Positions 40,556-42,565 of a DNA stretch of 42,565 bases are shown here, in pieces. Within the stretch, counting starts at the first letter, position 1. Each line of letters begins with the position of its first letter. The translations under genes were made by a program, and so were the position numbers. The stretch comes from Cyanobacteriota bacterium (GTDB lineage Bacteria > Cyanobacteriota > Cyanobacteriia > Cyanobacteriales > Microcoleaceae), in NCBI GenBank assembly GCA_025362325.1, contig JANYGO010000277.1, positions 1-42,565 of the forward strand, written 5' to 3'. The notes below the pieces were generated by a model. That model was not told the origin of the DNA. It saw only the letters and a list, made by a program, of their open reading frames with translations, and ran no database searches.

Positions 40556-41279
40556 GAAAAACCTGACTTTTGCGTTTTGATACTTCCTTAAACTATTTTA
40601 GAAGGTTGTCGCAGGAGATAGCAGCAGTTGACTCGACGGGGGTGGAGTGCGATTGCGATCGAACTTCAGAACTCCCGTATTTTTTCGATAAAACCTCGAT
40701 CGAGCGAGGTTTTGTGAATAAATAGTGCGATCAATTATTTAAAATACAGTCCTGGACGCATAATCTCTATACCGCAGGTTTGCACTGCGCACCGAGAGCC
40801 ATATAACTAGATAAAACCACTTTTTTGGTCTGAGTCATAAAATAAAGCTTTATTTGAAAAACCCAGAATAAGGATTGAATTTATTTTCCCCAATACAGCC
40901 TGTGTTCAGTCAGGTTATAACTACTAACAATTAACTCCCAACTACCAATACCAATTTAAAAAAATGGCTCCACTTCTCAAGGTTATACCATTTTTTAGGT
41001 CGCACTTACCGAGCCGGAAACGGCACTGCCGTTTCCCTACTACACAGATAGCGCTACATCTACATTTTGTTAGCAAGTTTTTTCAAGTTTGGCATAACAA
41101 CTAACAACTAACAACTAACAACTAACAACTAATGACTAACAACTAATGACTAATGACTAATGACTAATAACTAAAGCTTATCTTGCCGCTAACCTGACGA
41201 TTACCAAACCTTTACCTTGGTAGGCTAGAGTGAGAGCCGTAGGTCTCAGACCAAGGTTCTTTAGCTGGAAATAACGGAT
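40556..41279. other. 724 bp spacer with arrays, upstream of the Crp-family gene
   Basis: Contains the hairpin GGAAACGGCA-C-TGCCGTTTCC (41016-41036), the CTAACAA heptamer array (41101-41170), and no protein- or RNA-like gene. It includes the promoter of the 41280 regulator, which cannot be placed with confidence. Confidence 0.6.
41101..41170. repeat. Heptamer array CTAACAA/CTAATGA, 10 units
   Basis: Five CTAACAA, four CTAATGA and one CTAATAA unit, exact heptamer phase over 70 bp. Same class as the arrays near 16509, 23303 and 36264. Confidence 0.9.
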
Positions 41280-41933
41280 ATGCCACCAACATCCAAAGCA
41301 CTTTTAGCGGAAGTCCAGCATAACACTGGAGCGACTCGAAACTTACATTTTTATGCCAAGGGCGAAACCATTCCTTTGATGCCACAAGGCCTTTGGCGAG
41401 TCTGTCAAGGTTTAGCACAACTGAGCACGCTTTATCCAACTGGGGAAGAAGGACTTTTGGGTTGGGTAGGGCCTTCGATGTGCTTCGGTTTGTGGTTTAC
41501 AAGCTTGCAGACTTACCGAGCTACGGCGACATCAGATATGTATTTGATGTGGTATTCTATGGTAGAAATCGAAGCTTCTCCTCAATTGGCTCACGAATTG
41601 CTGCCTCAAATGGTACGACGGATGCGGCAAATGGAAGCAATTTTAGCGATCGCCGGACAGCGCCGAGTAGATGACCGTTTGTATCAGCTACTGCTATTAT
41701 TGCAACAGGACTTCGGTCAGCCTGTGGTTGAGGGAACTCGTTTGAGCATCCGCTTGACACATCAAGATATTGCTAATGCGATTTGCACGACGCGGGTAAC
41801 AGTAACGCGAATGTTGGGAAAATTGCAGCAACAAGGGTTAATTAGTCGAGATGGCGATCGGCATTTAATTCTTAACAAAGATGTTTTTGCCTCCACCTCC
41901 GATTTGTTTGGCTGCAACCCTCAATCAGTATAG
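41280..41933 (+). CDS. Crp/Fnr-family transcription regulator
   Basis: 217 residues. Cyclic-nucleotide-like beta-barrel at residues about 20-100 (YAKGETIPLMPQGLWRVCQGLAQLSTLYPTGEEGLLGWVGPSMCFG), a long dimer helix (QLAHELLPQMVRRMRQMEAILAIAGQRRVDDRLYQLLLLLQQDFG) and a winged-helix C-terminal HTH_CRP: RLTHQDIANAICTTRVTVTRMLGKLQQQGLISRDGDRHLIL. The recognition helix TTRVTVTRMLGKL resembles that of NtcA. The usual cAMP-contacting Arg-Ser pair is absent from the barrel, so the effector is unclear; not NtcA itself by sequence memory. Confidence 0.9.
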   Translation: MPPTSKALLAEVQHNTGATRNLHFYAKGETIPLMPQGLWRVCQGLAQLSTLYPTGEEGLLGWVGPSMCFGLWFTSLQTYRATATSDMYLMWYSMVEIEASPQLAHELLPQMVRRMRQMEAILAIAGQRRVDDRLYQLLLLLQQDFGQPVVEGTRLSIRLTHQDIANAICTTRVTVTRMLGKLQQQGLISRDGDRHLILNKDVFASTSDLFGCNPQSV

Positions 41934-41951
41934 CAAGCGAAGATAAAAATC

Positions 41952-42565
41952 TTATTCCCCTTCCCCAATCAGCGTAAACGCCGCCCAATCTTGCGGATTT
42001 GGGTGCATCTTCATTGTTATCAGCATCGCTTGTCGCAAAGCTTGAGCTTTATTCGGGTTTTTCTGTAATTGGCGATAGAATTCTGCCATTAATTCCGCTG
42101 TCGCAGCATCGGGAACAAACCATAGAGAAACGATAATACTGGAAACACCAGCACTAATTAAAGCACGAGATAACCCAAGCACACCATCACCTGTGAGTTT
42201 TCCTCTGCCAGTATTGCAAGCACTTAATACCACTAATTCAGCATTTAATTTTAAATCCAAAATTTCACTGGAAGTCAGCAATCCATCATCATTTCCTGAT
42301 GGAGCAAGGGCAATCGCTCCCGGTAAATCTCGCCTCTTCACTTCATTGAGTAATCCGTGAGTTGCCAGATGAATAATCCGGGCTTTTAGCATCTGTTGAG
42401 TAATCGATGCTTTAGTGGCTTGAGAACCTGTAATTGCTTGAGTATTAAGGATTTTGGCAATTGTAATTGCTTCCTGTTCGCTGCCTGGTAAGGGAGGTAA
42501 TTGCTGCGGCGGATTGCCAACTTTGGGCATAATTGGATTGCCGACAACTAAGTTATTTTTGAGAG
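41952..42565 (-). CDS. CHAT-domain protein, C-terminal part (start outside window)
   Basis: CHAT domains are caspase-like cysteine peptidase folds common on TPR proteins. The frame is open up to the right edge (LVVGNPIMPKVGNPPQQL before the ATG at 42530), so the gene continues to the right. The conserved His is in IIHLATHGLL, the Cys in LVVLSACNTGRGKL, followed by GDGVLGLSRALISAGVSSIIVSLWFVPD and the domain end PNPQDWAAFTLIG. Upstream TPR repeats are expected but not visible. Confidence 0.93.
   Translation of the reverse strand, partial: LKNNLVVGNPIMPKVGNPPQQLPPLPGSEQEAITIAKILNTQAITGSQATKASITQQMLKARIIHLATHGLLNEVKRRDLPGAIALAPSGNDDGLLTSSEILDLKLNAELVVLSACNTGRGKLTGDGVLGLSRALISAGVSSIIVSLWFVPDAATAELMAEFYRQLQKNPNKAQALRQAMLITMKMHPNPQDWAAFTLIGEGE

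Overview
The window reads as chromosomal DNA of a filamentous, Oscillatoria/Microcoleus-like cyanobacterium. The reasons are the very frequent GCGATCGC-type (HIP1) palindromes, the cyanobacterial arrangement sufR / sufBCDS, a ycf35 (DUF1257) - DUF2997 - ferredoxin cluster, and abundant heptamer tandem repeats and dispersed hairpin repeats. The species is an inference; no 16S rRNA is present.

Layout. 1-285 is the 3' end of argS. 308-1169 (minus) is a RelE/ParE-type toxin between two related antitoxins. 1253-3631 holds two large unrecognised genes facing away from each other. 3678-4529 is an orphan ATP-grasp ligase. 4718-6503 (minus) is an XRE repressor, an ImmA/IrrE metallopeptidase, a small polymorphic-toxin-type-33 domain protein and a DUF4279 protein, probably its immunity partner. 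Opposite this, 6756-10531 (plus) holds five unrecognised genes, the last two being long coiled-coil paralogues. The spacer between the two sets has two divergent sigma70-type promoters and two identically spaced TTGA-N8-TCAA operator candidates. It is the best candidate here for an undescribed stress-switched system.

10855-17673 is mostly housekeeping: YiaAB, ferredoxin, Ycf35, DUF2997, an orphan DppC-type permease, an M16 protease, a PG-binding/C39 peptidase and nadC. 17854-22375 is an accessory stretch with an orphan DUF2281 antitoxin, two HNH proteins, an antitoxin/PIN pair bracketed by 61-62 bp direct repeats, and higBA. 22456-22731 is a stand-alone 5S rRNA unit with its own promoter and terminator, and no 23S beside it.

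23396-29559 is the SUF iron-sulfur assembly locus: sufR divergent from sufB-sufC-sufD-sufS. Just downstream, a small secreted peptide gene, a frameshifted deaminase toxin and its Imm1-type immunity gene lie between the true sufS 3' end and a second, diverged copy of the sufS 3' end (30950-31072). This is a footprint of an insertion or recombination at sufS. From 31220 onward the genes are ordinary: Uma2, a NodS-like methyltransferase, an SDR, TerB-DUF1232, an FmdB-like protein, TspO/MBR, a large membrane-anchored helical-repeat protein, hslO, a Crp-family regulator and the C-terminus of a CHAT-domain protein running off the right edge.

Themes. (1) Toxin/antitoxin and toxin/immunity modules are dense. 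(2) Spacers are filled with repeats: AGGACTNNAGTCCT palindromes, heptamer arrays, GGGGCGGGTT hairpins and a 231 bp element with 24 bp terminal inverted repeats. All functional calls come from reading the translated sequence; no database search was run.
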